From: Acholeplasma laidlawii_A
GTDB taxonomy: Bacteria; Bacillota_I; Bacilli_A; Acholeplasmatales; Acholeplasmataceae
NCBI RefSeq assembly: GCF_030166555.2
Contig: NZ_CP126461.2
Reading direction: 5' to 3' (one strand)
Length of the DNA stretch: 64,000 nucleotides
Shown piece by piece: positions 20,475 through 28,811 of this stretch (position 1 is the stretch's first letter; each line of letters begins with the position of its first letter). A model generated the notes under the pieces. That model saw nothing but the letters and a program-made list of their open reading frames with translations. It ran no database searches and had not been told where the DNA came from. Made by a program: the position numbers and the translations under genes.

Positions 20475-20503
20475 TTGCAATAAAAACTCTTTTTTTATAT
20501 AAT
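20475..20503 (+). promoter_or_regulatory. S10 operon promoter
   Basis: TTGCAA (20475-20480), 17 bases, TATAAT (20498-20503). It is the only clear promoter upstream of the 14.6 kb ribosomal protein cluster. Confidence 0.7.
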
Positions 20504-20508
20504 AATAA

Positions 20509-20630
20509 GGCTTGCGTAAATACAAGTAAAGCGTTGATCTGGAAGGTTGTTGATACACCGATAGCCGTTGTCGAGGTATCGAGTATTTCCAGGGAGTAAA
20601 GTCTATGCAAGGATTATAGGCGAAAGGAGA
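20509..20630 (+). promoter_or_regulatory. Structured S10-operon leader RNA
   Basis: About 120 bases of untranslated leader precede rpsJ. Nested complementary segments are visible: CTTGC near 20511 with GCAAG near 20606, CTGGAA near 20538 with TTCCAG near 20587, and GATAC with GTATC inside. This matches the idea of an autoregulatory ribosomal-protein leader (L4-type in Firmicutes S10 operons). No terminator is seen, so control may act on translation. An in-frame ATG at 20568 inside the leader is not the gene start. Confidence 0.6.
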
Positions 20631-20636
20631 ATAAAA

Positions 20637-20945
20637 ATGGCAAAAGATATTATTAAAATCAGTTTAAAAGCATACGATCACAGATTAATTGATCAGGATG
20701 CTAAGAAGATTATTGAAAGCGTTGAAAAGACAGGGGTAGTAGTCCAAGGTCCAATTCCGCTTCCAACTAAAAAAGAAATCTTTACTGTGTTAAGAAGTCC
20801 ACACGTCAACAAAGACAGTCGTGAACAATTCGAAAGAAGAACACATAAGAGATTAATTCAAATCTTAGATCCAAATTCAAAAACAATCGATGCTTTAATG
20901 AGAATTGATTTACCATCAGGAATTGACATCGTTCTGAAAAAATAA
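20637..20945 (+). CDS. rpsJ: 30S ribosomal protein S10
   Basis: 102 residues. AAAGGAG precedes the ATG at 20637. IKISLKAYDHRLIDQDAKKIIE and PLPTKKEIFTVLRSPHVNKDSREQFE are diagnostic. S10 sits in the 30S head and also pairs with NusB in antitermination. First gene of the cluster. The longer reading frame from 20568 would run through the structured leader and is rejected. Confidence 0.97.
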   Translation: MAKDIIKISLKAYDHRLIDQDAKKIIESVEKTGVVVQGPIPLPTKKEIFTVLRSPHVNKDSREQFERRTHKRLIQILDPNSKTIDALMRIDLPSGIDIVLKK

Positions 20946-20990
20946 AACAGATGTTACAAGGCTAAAAAATAAAAAGAAAGAGGAAAGACA

Positions 20991-21629
20991 ATGGCCAAAG
21001 GAATCTTAGGTAGAAAAATTGGAATGACACAAATTTTCGATGAAAATGGTGTATTAATTCCTGTCACTGTAATTGATGTTGAAGGCAACGTTGTACTACA
21101 ACAAAAAACTGTTGAAGTAGATGGTTACCAAGCAACTCAAGTTGGATTTGAATCCAAACGTGAAAAATTAAGTAACAAGCCTGAATTAGGGCACGTGAAA
21201 AAAGCAAATACTGCACCTAAGCGCTTCGTTAAAGAAATTCGATTTGATGCGCTTAATAATGAACTGTTAGCTTTAGAAGTAGGAACGGAAATTAAAGCTG
21301 ACTTATTCACAGCAGGAGAAGATGTAGACGTAACAGGTACATCAAAAGGTAAAGGCTTCCAAGGTAATATTAAACGCCACAACCATTCAAGAGGACCTAT
21401 GACTCACGGTTCTAGATATCATAGAGGCGTTGGATCATTAGGAGCTGTTAAAGGAAACATGAAGGGTAAAAAATTACCTGGACAAATGGGTAATGAACAA
21501 GTAACTGTTCAAAACTTAAAAATTGTTGCGGTTGATACAGAAAATGATTTACTACTAGTATCTGGTTCAGTACCAGGACCTAGAAAAGGGTATGTCGTTG
21601 TAAGAAGCGCAATTAAGAAAGGTAACTAA
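20991..21629 (+). CDS. rplC: 50S ribosomal protein L3
   Basis: 212 residues. Starts MAKGILGRKIGMTQIF. GTSKGKGFQGNIKRHNHSRGPMTHGS is the long loop that reaches toward the peptidyl-transferase centre, and LPGQMGNEQVTVQNLKI follows. RBS GAGGAAAG. L3 is an early assembly protein of 50S. 45 bases separate it from rpsJ, the largest spacer of the early S10 operon. Confidence 0.97.
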   Translation: MAKGILGRKIGMTQIFDENGVLIPVTVIDVEGNVVLQQKTVEVDGYQATQVGFESKREKLSNKPELGHVKKANTAPKRFVKEIRFDALNNELLALEVGTEIKADLFTAGEDVDVTGTSKGKGFQGNIKRHNHSRGPMTHGSRYHRGVGSLGAVKGNMKGKKLPGQMGNEQVTVQNLKIVAVDTENDLLLVSGSVPGPRKGYVVVRSAIKKGN

Positions 21630-21640
21630 GGAGAATAATT

Positions 21641-22264
21641 ATGCCAACATTAAATTTATTCAATCAAGCTGGTGAAAAGATTTCTGAAGTTGCTTTAAAT
21701 GACGCAATCTTCGGTATCACACCTAACCAACAAGTGCTATATGATGTTGTCAATGCTCAACGCGCAGCGTTAAGACAAGGTACAGCAAAAACGAAGACTC
21801 GTGCTGAAGTTCGCGGTGGTGGTAAAAAACCATGGAGACAAAAAGGTACAGGTCGTTCACGTCAAGGTTCAATCCGCTCACCACAATGGAGAGGCGGCGG
21901 GATCGTTTTCGGACCAATCCCAAGAAGTTATGCTGTGAAAGTTAACCAAAAAGTTAAACAATTAGCTTTAAAGAGTGCACTTTCATATCATGTACTTGCT
22001 GAAAATTTAGTTTTAGTAGACAACATTACTGTTGCTGAGCCTAAAACAAAATTATTCATCGAAATCATGAACAACTTAAAACTAGACGATAGATCAATCG
22101 TGTTAGTAGACAGTGTTGATAAAAATTTATTACTAGCATCAAACAACCTACCAGGATCAGTAGTTAGAGAAGTATCTCAAGTATCAGTATATGAGTTACT
22201 TAAGTTCAAACAAGTGGTCTTGACACAAGGTGCTGTTAAATACTACGAGGAGGTACTAGGATAA
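21641..22264 (+). CDS. rplD: 50S ribosomal protein L4
   Basis: 207 residues. The extended tunnel loop is visible as RGGGKKPWRQKGTGRSRQGSIRSPQWRGGG, followed by the globular domain. L4 lines the exit tunnel. In many bacteria it also represses the S10 operon by binding its leader, which fits the structured leader here. The stop shares one base with the rplW start. Confidence 0.97.
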   Translation: MPTLNLFNQAGEKISEVALNDAIFGITPNQQVLYDVVNAQRAALRQGTAKTKTRAEVRGGGKKPWRQKGTGRSRQGSIRSPQWRGGGIVFGPIPRSYAVKVNQKVKQLALKSALSYHVLAENLVLVDNITVAEPKTKLFIEIMNNLKLDDRSIVLVDSVDKNLLLASNNLPGSVVREVSQVSVYELLKFKQVVLTQGAVKYYEEVLG

Positions 22265-22566
22265 TGGCTAAAGTAGTAGAAGCTAAATATTATGATTTAT
22301 TACGTGCGCCGATTATTACTGAGCAATCAATGAAACTCGTCGAAGAAAGTAATAGATACACATTCAAAGTACCAAAAACTGCAAACAAAGTTGAAATCAA
22401 AAAAGCAGTTGAAGCGGTCTTTGAAGTTAAAGTACTAAAAGTTAACACCATTACTGTTTTACCTAAACGTAAAAAAGTTGGTAAGTATGAAGGTTTAAAG
22501 CCAGGATACAAAAAAGCGATTGTCCAGCTTGAAGAAGGACAAAAGATTGCTGCATTCGCAGTTTAA
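22264..22566 (+). CDS. rplW: 50S ribosomal protein L23
   Basis: 100 residues. APIITEQSMKLVEESNRYTFKVPKTANKVEIKKAVEAVF is the family signature. L23 lies at the tunnel exit and is the docking site for trigger factor and SRP. It overlaps rplD by one base, indicating tight coupling. Confidence 0.97.
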   Translation: MAKVVEAKYYDLLRAPIITEQSMKLVEESNRYTFKVPKTANKVEIKKAVEAVFEVKVLKVNTITVLPKRKKVGKYEGLKPGYKKAIVQLEEGQKIAAFAV

Positions 22567-22597
22567 TCAATAGTGAAAGATATAGGAGAATTAACTT

Positions 22598-23428
22598 ATG
22601 GCAGTTAAAATTTATAAAAGAACGACCAATGGTCGTCGTAATATGAGTGTTCTTACCTTTGATGAAATTACAACATCTACTCCTGAAAAATCACTTCTTG
22701 CGCCAATTACTAAAACTGGTGGTCGTAACAACCAGGGTAAATTAACCGTTAGACATATCGGTGGTGGAGCAAAGAGAAAATATCGTATCATTGACTTTAA
22801 ACGTGATAAAGATAATGTTCCAGGAAAAGTAACATCAATTGAGTATGATCCAAATAGAACAGCGAATATCGCATTAATTACTTATTTAGATGGTGAAAAA
22901 AGATATATCATCGCACCTAAAGGCTTACAAGTTGGAGCGTTAATCGTTTCAGGTAGCGAAATTGATATTAAAGTTGGTAATGCATTACCAGTTATGAGTA
23001 TCCCAGTAGGTACAATTGTACACAACATCGAGTTAAAACCTGGTCGTGGTGGACAAATTGCAAGAAGTGCTGGTACATCCGCACAAATCTTAGGACGTGA
23101 AGAAAAATACGTTTTAGTCCGTCTACAATCTGGTGAAGTACGTCGTATCTTAGGTACATGTAAAGCAACAATCGGTGAAGTTGGTAACGAATCACACGAA
23201 TTAGTTCGTATCGGTAAAGCTGGTAGAACACGTCACCTAGGTGTACGTCCAACAGTACGTGGATCTGTTATGAACCCGAACGATCACCCACACGGTGGTG
23301 GTGAAGGTAAACAACCAATCGGTAGAAAACAACAAATGACCCCTTGGGGTAAAAAAGCACGTGGTATTAAAACTCGTGATAAGAAAAAAGCGTCTACAAG
23401 CATGATCGTAAGACGTAGAAACGGATAA
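22598..23428 (+). CDS. rplB: 50S ribosomal protein L2
   Basis: 276 residues. MAVKIYKRTTNGRRNMS start, GGRNNQGKLTVRHIGGGAKRKYR and the C-terminal NPNDHPHGGGEGK motif containing the conserved His near the peptidyl-transferase centre. RBS AGGAG. Essential for subunit association and peptide bond formation. Confidence 0.98.
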   Translation: MAVKIYKRTTNGRRNMSVLTFDEITTSTPEKSLLAPITKTGGRNNQGKLTVRHIGGGAKRKYRIIDFKRDKDNVPGKVTSIEYDPNRTANIALITYLDGEKRYIIAPKGLQVGALIVSGSEIDIKVGNALPVMSIPVGTIVHNIELKPGRGGQIARSAGTSAQILGREEKYVLVRLQSGEVRRILGTCKATIGEVGNESHELVRIGKAGRTRHLGVRPTVRGSVMNPNDHPHGGGEGKQPIGRKQQMTPWGKKARGIKTRDKKKASTSMIVRRRNG

Positions 23429-23440
23429 GGAGGGTAACCC

Positions 23441-23719
23441 ATGGCACGTTCACTTAAAAAAGGACCTTTCGCTGATCAATCATTATTAGATAAGGTCGCA
23501 AAACAAGCTAAATCAAACGATAAAAAAGTAATCCAAACATGGAGTCGTCGTTCAACGATATTCCCAGAATTTATTGGTTTCACGATTGCTGTATACAATG
23601 GTCGCGAACACGTACCTGTATACGTTACTGAAGACATGGTTGGACATAAATTAGGAGAATTTGCTCCTACACGTACATTCCGTGGACACAAAAAAGAAGA
23701 CAAGAAAGTTAAGAGATAG
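23441..23719 (+). CDS. rpsS: 30S ribosomal protein S19
   Basis: 92 residues. MARSLKKGPFADQSLLDKV and SRRSTIFPEFIGFTIAVYNG with GHKLGEFAPTRTFRGH are diagnostic. S19 is in the 30S head and contacts 50S. The RBS GGAGGG is strong. Confidence 0.98.
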   Translation: MARSLKKGPFADQSLLDKVAKQAKSNDKKVIQTWSRRSTIFPEFIGFTIAVYNGREHVPVYVTEDMVGHKLGEFAPTRTFRGHKKEDKKVKR

Positions 23720-23731
23720 GAGAAAGATAAT

Positions 23732-24067
23732 ATGGAAGCTAAAGCAATTGGAAAAACCATTAGAATCGCTCCTAGGAAAGTACGTCTTGTCGTCGATTTA
23801 ATTCGTGGTAAGAACGTTAAGGAAGCACAAGCTATTCTAATGTTTACACCTCGTGGTGCATCACCAGTTATTGCAAAAGTCTTAGACTCAGCAATCGCGA
23901 ATGCAACACACAACTTAAATTTAAACCCAGAAAACTTATTTGTTAAAGAAGTATGGGCTAACGAATCAATTACTATGAAAAGAATGTTACCACGCGCTAA
24001 AGGTAGTGGACATTTAATCAGAAAACGTACATCACACATTACTGTGGTTGTTGCAGAAAGGGAGTAA
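23732..24067 (+). CDS. rplV: 50S ribosomal protein L22
   Basis: 111 residues. MEAKAIGKTIRIAPRKVRLVVDLIRGK start and a beta-hairpin loop (MLPRAKGSGHLIRKRTSHITVVV) that reaches the exit tunnel, the site of macrolide-resistance mutations in other bacteria. AGGAGA precedes the ATG. Confidence 0.97.
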   Translation: MEAKAIGKTIRIAPRKVRLVVDLIRGKNVKEAQAILMFTPRGASPVIAKVLDSAIANATHNLNLNPENLFVKEVWANESITMKRMLPRAKGSGHLIRKRTSHITVVVAERE

Positions 24068-24074
24068 TTAAAGC

Positions 24075-24845
24075 ATGGGACAAAAAACAAATCCAAACGG
24101 ACTTAGATTAGGTATCATCCGTACTTGGGAATCAAAATGGTATGCTGATCAAAAAGATGTACCAGCACTTATTAAAGAAGATGCTTTAATTAGAGAATTC
24201 CTAAACGAGAACTTTAGTAAAGCGGGTGTATCTCAAATTGAGATTGAACGCGTTAAAGCTAAGTCTAAAGAAAGAGTTACAATTAAACTTTATGTTTCAA
24301 AACCTGGTATTGCATTAGGTAAAGAAGCATCAGTTAAAAATAAAGCAGTTTCTAATTTAGAATACTTAACTAAAAAAGAAGTTATCTTAAATATTATTGA
24401 AGTAAGACGCCCTGAAAAAGTTGCAGTTTTAGTTGCTCAAAGCATTGCAGAACAATTAGAAAACCGTGCTTCATTCAGACGTGCTCAAAAAATGGCTATT
24501 CAACGTGCCCTTAAATCAGGCGCTAAAGGTATTAGAACTTTAGTATCTGGTCGTTTAGGTGGAGCAGAAATGGCTAGAAGCGAAGGTTATTCAGAAGGAC
24601 GCGTGCCTCTACATACATTAAGAGCAGACGTAGATTATGCTACAGCAGAAGCAAGTACTACTTATGGTATCTTAGGTATTAAAGTATGGATTTATCATGG
24701 TGAAGTATTACCAGGACAATCTATTTTAGACACAAGAAAACCTTTTGAAGCTGGTAATCAAAAACGTGGTCAAAAACGTCGTCCACGTAATGACCAACCA
24801 GGTCAAAGACCTCAACAAAGAAATAGAAATAGCAAGGAGGACTAA
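24075..24845 (+). CDS. rpsC: 30S ribosomal protein S3
   Basis: 256 residues. MGQKTNPNGLRLGI start. The KH domain contains the region near VSKPGIALGKEA, a divergent form of GxxGxxI. LGGAEMARSEGYSEGRVPLHTLRADVDYA is the C-terminal core. The last ~25 residues are Arg/Gln/Asn-rich and extend past the usual end, which is common but variable in Firmicutes. S3 forms part of the mRNA entry tunnel. Confidence 0.97.
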   Translation: MGQKTNPNGLRLGIIRTWESKWYADQKDVPALIKEDALIREFLNENFSKAGVSQIEIERVKAKSKERVTIKLYVSKPGIALGKEASVKNKAVSNLEYLTKKEVILNIIEVRRPEKVAVLVAQSIAEQLENRASFRRAQKMAIQRALKSGAKGIRTLVSGRLGGAEMARSEGYSEGRVPLHTLRADVDYATAEASTTYGILGIKVWIYHGEVLPGQSILDTRKPFEAGNQKRGQKRRPRNDQPGQRPQQRNRNSKED

Positions 24846-24850
24846 TTACT

Positions 24851-25267
24851 ATGTTAATGCCAAAAAGAACAAAATACCGTCGTCCTCATCGTGTTTCCTA
24901 TGAAGGAAAAGCGAAAGGTAGAAACGAAATTATAAATGGTGATTTTGCATTAGTGGCTAAAGAAGGTGCTTGGGTAACAAACCGTCAAATCGAAGCGGCT
25001 CGTATCGCGATGACTCGTGAAATGAAACGTTTAGGTAAAGTATGGATTAATATCTTCCCACACTTAGCTAAAACTAAAAAACCTATGGAAGTACGTATGG
25101 GTTCCGGTAAAGGGGCGCCAGATTCATGGGTTGCAGTAGTAAAAGAAGGTAAAATCATGTTTGAAATTAACGGTGTAAGTGAAGCAACTGCTAGAGAAGC
25201 TCTTCGTAAAGCAGGTCACAAATTACCAATTAAAGTTAAAATTGTCAAGAGAGGTGAAGAAGCGTGA
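24851..25267 (+). CDS. rplP: 50S ribosomal protein L16
   Basis: 138 residues. MLMPKRTKYRRPHR start, GAWVTNRQIEAARIAMTR, and IFPHLAKTKKPMEVRMGSGKG. L16 organises the A-site region and tRNA accommodation. It ends in TGA, evidence that UGA is a stop in this genome, and its last 4 bases overlap rpmC. Confidence 0.97.
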   Translation: MLMPKRTKYRRPHRVSYEGKAKGRNEIINGDFALVAKEGAWVTNRQIEAARIAMTREMKRLGKVWINIFPHLAKTKKPMEVRMGSGKGAPDSWVAVVKEGKIMFEINGVSEATAREALRKAGHKLPIKVKIVKRGEEA

Positions 25268-25452
25268 AAGCAGCTGATATCAGAAATTTAGATTCAAATC
25301 AAATTCATAACAAAATTGCTGAATTAAAAGCTGAATTATTCAATTTACGCTTTCAGCACGCTGTTGGTCAATTAGAAAACACAGCAAGATTAAGAACTGT
25401 TAAAAAAACTATCGCTCAAATGAAAACAATCATTTCTGAGCGTGGCGAGTAA
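25264..25452 (+). CDS. rpmC: 50S ribosomal protein L29
   Basis: 62 residues. Begins with the GTGAA overlap of rplP, so the start codon is GTG. DIRNLDSNQIHNKIAELKAELFNLRFQHAVGQLENTARLR is the typical two-helix L29. It is near the tunnel exit next to L23. Confidence 0.95.
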   Translation: MKAADIRNLDSNQIHNKIAELKAELFNLRFQHAVGQLENTARLRTVKKTIAQMKTIISERGE

Positions 25453-25466
25453 GAGAGGATATGACA

Positions 25467-25730
25467 ATGGAACAAGTTAAAAATAAAAAACTTTATACTG
25501 GAAAAGTTGTATCTGACAAAATGGATAAAACCATTACTGTACAAGTGGAAACTCACAAAGTGCACCGTATCTACGGTAAAGCTGTGAAAGTTTCAAAAAA
25601 ATTCCATGCACATGATGAAAATAATGTTGCAAAAATGGGCGATACTGTAACAATAGCTGAACATAGACCATTATCTAAAACAAAGAAATTTATTTTAGTA
25701 AGCGTCGATAAAACAGCAGAAATTGTTTAA
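25467..25730 (+). CDS. rpsQ: 30S ribosomal protein S17
   Basis: 87 residues from the ATG at 25467 (MEQVKNKKLYTGKVVSDKMDKTITV). An ATG at 25461 is only 2 bases from the AGAGG site, whereas 25467 is about 8 bases away, so the second is preferred. OB-fold protein binding 16S helix 11. GDTVTIAEHRPLSKTKKFILV is conserved. Confidence 0.95.
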   Translation: MEQVKNKKLYTGKVVSDKMDKTITVQVETHKVHRIYGKAVKVSKKFHAHDENNVAKMGDTVTIAEHRPLSKTKKFILVSVDKTAEIV

Positions 25731-25748
25731 GAAGGGACGGAAAATTAT

Positions 25749-26117
25749 ATGTTACAACAAGAATCAAGATTATTAGTTGCTGACAATTCCGGAGCACGTG
25801 AAGTTCTAGTTATTAGAGTTTTAGGTGGTACCCGCCGTCGTTATGCAAACATTGGCGATATCGTTACTGTCACAGTTAAAAAAGCTAGCCCAACTGGCAC
25901 TGTTAAAAAAGGTGATGTTGTTAAAGCAGTTGTTGTTAGAACAAAACATGGCATTAGAAGAGCTGATGGTTCAACTATCAAGTTCGATGATAATGCAGCA
26001 GTTATTATTAAAGATGATATGAACCCAAGAGGTACACGTATCTTCGGACCGGTAGCAAGAGAACTTAGAGAGAAGAACTTCATGAAGATCGTCTCACTTG
26101 CACCAGAAGTATTGTAA
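25749..26117 (+). CDS. rplN: 50S ribosomal protein L14
   Basis: 122 residues. [27 protein letters not shown] start and [28 protein letters not shown] end are diagnostic. L14 lies at the subunit interface and is the binding site of the silencing factor RsfS. GGGACGG precedes it. Confidence 0.98.
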
Positions 26118-26130
26118 GGAGGAAGCCCAT

Positions 26131-26646
26131 ATGAATATTAAAACTGGAGACACAGTTGTAGTTATTGCAGGTGGTGACCAATTTGCAGTAGATAAAAAAG
26201 GTGTAAAAACTAGAAAAACTGGTCGCGTATTAAAAATTGACCGTGTTAAAAACACAGTTATCGTAGAAGGTGTTAACATTGTTAAAAAACATCAAAGACC
26301 TACATCAGCAAACGATAAAGGTGGAATTGTTGAAATTCCAGCTCCAATCCATGCAAGTAATGTAGCAATCCTTGATCCAAAAACAAACACACCTACACGT
26401 ATTGGACATCGTATTGATAATGGTGTTAAAGTACGTTATGCTAAGAAATCTGGTCAAACTTTAGACAAAGCAGCTAAACCTGCAAAAGCTAAAGCTGAAA
26501 AGGTAGAAAAAGCAGCTACATCAAGCACAGACAAACCAGCTAAAGTTACTAAGGCAGCTAAAGAAGCTAAACCAGTAAAAGCTGTTAAATCACAAAAAGT
26601 TGAAAAGAACACAAGCGTACAAAAGAAAGGAGCTAGTGGTAAATAA
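26131..26646 (+). CDS. rplX: 50S ribosomal protein L24 with lysine/alanine-rich C-terminal extension
   Basis: 171 residues, about 60 longer than usual (around 103-110). The core 1-110 is normal: MNIKTGDTVVVIAGGD (KOW motif), GVNIVKKHQRPTS and IHASNVAILDP. Residues 112-171 are a low-complexity tail with repeated AK, EK and KPAK. The start at 26131 follows AAGGAGGA; an in-frame ATG at 26098 is inside rplN. L24 initiates 50S assembly near the tunnel exit. The tail could contact rRNA, nascent chains or membrane; that is inference. The stop overlaps the rplE start. Confidence 0.95.
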   Translation: MNIKTGDTVVVIAGGDQFAVDKKGVKTRKTGRVLKIDRVKNTVIVEGVNIVKKHQRPTSANDKGGIVEIPAPIHASNVAILDPKTNTPTRIGHRIDNGVKVRYAKKSGQTLDKAAKPAKAKAEKVEKAATSSTDKPAKVTKAAKEAKPVKAVKSQKVEKNTSVQKKGASGK

Positions 26647-27188
26647 TGAGCGCAGCATTTAAAGAATTATACAACACAAAAATTGTTCCTAAACTAGTTT
26701 CTGACTTTAATTACGATTCAGTAATGCAAGTTCCGAAATTAGATAAAATTGTTGTTAACATGGGTGTTGGTGAGGCAGTATCTAACTCTAAATTACTTGA
26801 TCAAGCAGTTGAAGAGTTAACATTACTAACTGGTCAAAAACCTGTTATTACTAAAGCAAAGAAATCAATTTCAAACTTTAAATTACGTGAAGGTCAATCC
26901 ATTGGTGCTAAAGTAACTTTAAGAGGTGATAGAATGTATTACTTCTTAGAAAAATTAGTATCAGTAGCATTACCGCGTGTTAGAGACTTCCGTGGGGTAT
27001 CCGCAAACGCATTTGACGGTCGTGGAAACTACACATTAGGTGTAAAAGAACAAATCATTTTCCCTGAAATAAACATTGATAAAGTAAATAAAGTTCGTGG
27101 GATGGACATTATTATTGTAACAACGGCACAAACCGATGCAGAAGCTAAAAGCTTATTAACTGAATTCGGTTTCCCGTTCAAGAAGTGA
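26646..27188 (+). CDS. rplE: 50S ribosomal protein L5
   Basis: 180 residues. VPKLDKIVVNMGVGEAVSNSKLLDQAVEEL and LREGQSIGAKVTLRGDRMYYFLEKLV with RGVSANAFDGRGNYTLGVKEQIIFPE are signatures. L5 binds 5S rRNA and contacts P-site tRNA. It overlaps rplX by one base. Confidence 0.98.
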   Translation: MSAAFKELYNTKIVPKLVSDFNYDSVMQVPKLDKIVVNMGVGEAVSNSKLLDQAVEELTLLTGQKPVITKAKKSISNFKLREGQSIGAKVTLRGDRMYYFLEKLVSVALPRVRDFRGVSANAFDGRGNYTLGVKEQIIFPEINIDKVNKVRGMDIIIVTTAQTDAEAKSLLTEFGFPFKK

Positions 27189-27198
27189 GGTGTAGATT

Positions 27199-27468
27199 AT
27201 GGCAAAGAAATCAAAAATCGCTAAAGATAAAAAACAGCGCGAAATCGTAGCAATCTACGCTGAAAAACGTAGAGCTTTGAAAGAAGCTGGAGATTACCAA
27301 GGTTTATCTAGTCTACCAAAAGATGCATCACCGGTAAGATTAAGAAATAGAGATTCATTAGACGGTAGACCAAGAGCATATATGAGAAAATTCGGTGTAT
27401 CTCGTATAACATTCAGAGAATTAGCACATAAGGGAGAAATTCCTGGTGTTAAAAAAGCTAGCTGGTAA
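27199..27468 (+). CDS. rpsN: 30S ribosomal protein S14 (zinc-free long form)
   Basis: 89 residues with no cysteine. This is the long C-minus form; the short zinc form (61 residues, CxxC...CxxC) is what usually occupies this position in Firmicutes spc operons. SLPKDASPVRLRNRDSLDGRPRAYMRKFGVSRITFRELAHKGEIPGVKKASW is typical. It lies between rplE and rpsH as expected, so the zinc-independent version is here the main-operon copy. Confidence 0.97.
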   Translation: MAKKSKIAKDKKQREIVAIYAEKRRALKEAGDYQGLSSLPKDASPVRLRNRDSLDGRPRAYMRKFGVSRITFRELAHKGEIPGVKKASW

Positions 27469-27480
27469 GGAGGAAGAACA

Positions 27481-27876
27481 ATGGTTATGACTGATCCAAT
27501 TGCGGACCTATTAACGCGAATCCGTAATGCGAATAAAGCGCGTCATCCTAAAGTTGATATGCCATCTTCAAAACTTAAGTTAGAAATACTTAAAGTTATG
27601 AAGCAAGAAGGATTTATTAAAGACTTTTCAGTAAACAAGGATAAATTTCCAAAAATTACTGTAACTTTAAAATATTCTGATACAAATGAGCGTGTCATCA
27701 AAGGATTAAAAAGGATATCGAAGCCAGGTCTTCGTGTCTATGCAAGTATAGATAACTTACCACGTGTACTAAATGGTTTAGGTGTGGCATTAGTATCTAC
27801 ATCAAAAGGAATTTTAACAGACCGTGAAGCTCGTCAACAACAAATTGGTGGCGAAGTTCTAGCGTATGTCTGGTAA
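27481..27876 (+). CDS. rpsH: 30S ribosomal protein S8
   Basis: 131 residues. MTDPIADLLTRIRNANKARH and the C-terminal GVALVSTSKGILTDREARQQQIGGEVLAYVW are conserved. S8 organises the 16S central domain. In E. coli it represses the spc operon. Tandem ATG codons at 27481 and 27487; AAGGAGG lies 6 bases before the first. Confidence 0.98.
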   Translation: MVMTDPIADLLTRIRNANKARHPKVDMPSSKLKLEILKVMKQEGFIKDFSVNKDKFPKITVTLKYSDTNERVIKGLKRISKPGLRVYASIDNLPRVLNGLGVALVSTSKGILTDREARQQQIGGEVLAYVW

Positions 27877-27894
27877 TAAAGGAGGAATACAAAA

Positions 27895-28434
27895 ATGAGT
27901 CGTATAGGCAATAAAGTTATTGTTGTTCCTGCTGGTGTTACCGTTGACATTAAAGAAGGAAACTTCTTAACTGTTAAGGGCCCAAAAGGTCAACTTGAAA
28001 AACAATTAAACTCAGATTTAAGCATTACATTAGATGGCAACTTACTAACAGTAAAACGTCCAAACAATGAAATGTTCATGAGAAAAATCCACGGAACAAC
28101 GCGTGCCCTATTATTTAATATGGTACATGGTGTATCTGAAGGATTCTCTAAGAAATTAGAAATTAAAGGGGTTGGGTATAGAGCTCAACTTCAAGGTAAC
28201 ACTTTAGTATTACAATTAGGTTTCTCACACAATATTGAAATGCCATTACCAGAAGGTATTTCATTAGATGTTCCTAAAAATACTGAAATTACTGTAAATG
28301 GTATTGATAAAGCGGTTGTAGGACAATTCGCTGCAGAAATTAGAAAACACAGAAAACCAGAACCTTACAAAGGCAAAGGTATTCGTTATGTTGACGAATA
28401 TGTTGCTCGTAAAGCTGGTAAAACTGCGAAGTAA
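27895..28434 (+). CDS. rplF: 50S ribosomal protein L6
   Basis: 179 residues. MSRIGNKVIVVPAGV start, two related domains, and the C-terminal RKHRKPEPYKGKGIRYVDEYVARKAGKTAK signature. L6 lies near the GTPase centre. RBS AAGGAGG. Confidence 0.98.
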   Translation: MSRIGNKVIVVPAGVTVDIKEGNFLTVKGPKGQLEKQLNSDLSITLDGNLLTVKRPNNEMFMRKIHGTTRALLFNMVHGVSEGFSKKLEIKGVGYRAQLQGNTLVLQLGFSHNIEMPLPEGISLDVPKNTEITVNGIDKAVVGQFAAEIRKHRKPEPYKGKGIRYVDEYVARKAGKTAK

Positions 28435-28446
28435 GGAGTATAGACT

Positions 28447-28797
28447 ATGATTAATAAAAAATCATCTAACGAGACGAGACAAAAAAGACATTTAAGAATT
28501 AGAAAACAGGTCATCGGTACTCCAGATCGTCCAAGATTAAACGTATTTCGTTCCAATACCGCGATTTATGTTCAAATCATTAATGACGAAACTCATAACA
28601 CACTAACAAGTGCAAACACTAAAGAACTAAAAGTGGGCGCTAACATTGAAGGTGCTACAGCATTAGGTAAAGCTGTTGCTGTGCAAGCTTTAAAGTTAGG
28701 TATCACAAAAGTTGTCTTTGACCGCGGTGGTTATTTATACCACGGACGTGTGAAGGCATTAGCTGAAGCAGCAAGAGCTGCCGGCTTAGAATTCTAG
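28447..28797 (+). CDS. rplR: 50S ribosomal protein L18
   Basis: 116 residues. RQKRHLRIRKQVIGTPDRPRLNVFRSNTAIYVQIINDE and FDRGGYLYHGRVKALAEAARAAGLEF are conserved. L18 binds 5S rRNA with L5. AAGGAG precedes the start. Confidence 0.98.
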   Translation: MINKKSSNETRQKRHLRIRKQVIGTPDRPRLNVFRSNTAIYVQIINDETHNTLTSANTKELKVGANIEGATALGKAVAVQALKLGITKVVFDRGGYLYHGRVKALAEAARAAGLEF

Positions 28798-28811
28798 GAA
28801 AGGAGTCTATC

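Noticed and set aside
23476..24096. 206-residue minus-strand frame
   Set aside because: It is antisense to rpsS and rplV, which are certain genes; its composition is that of a shadow frame.
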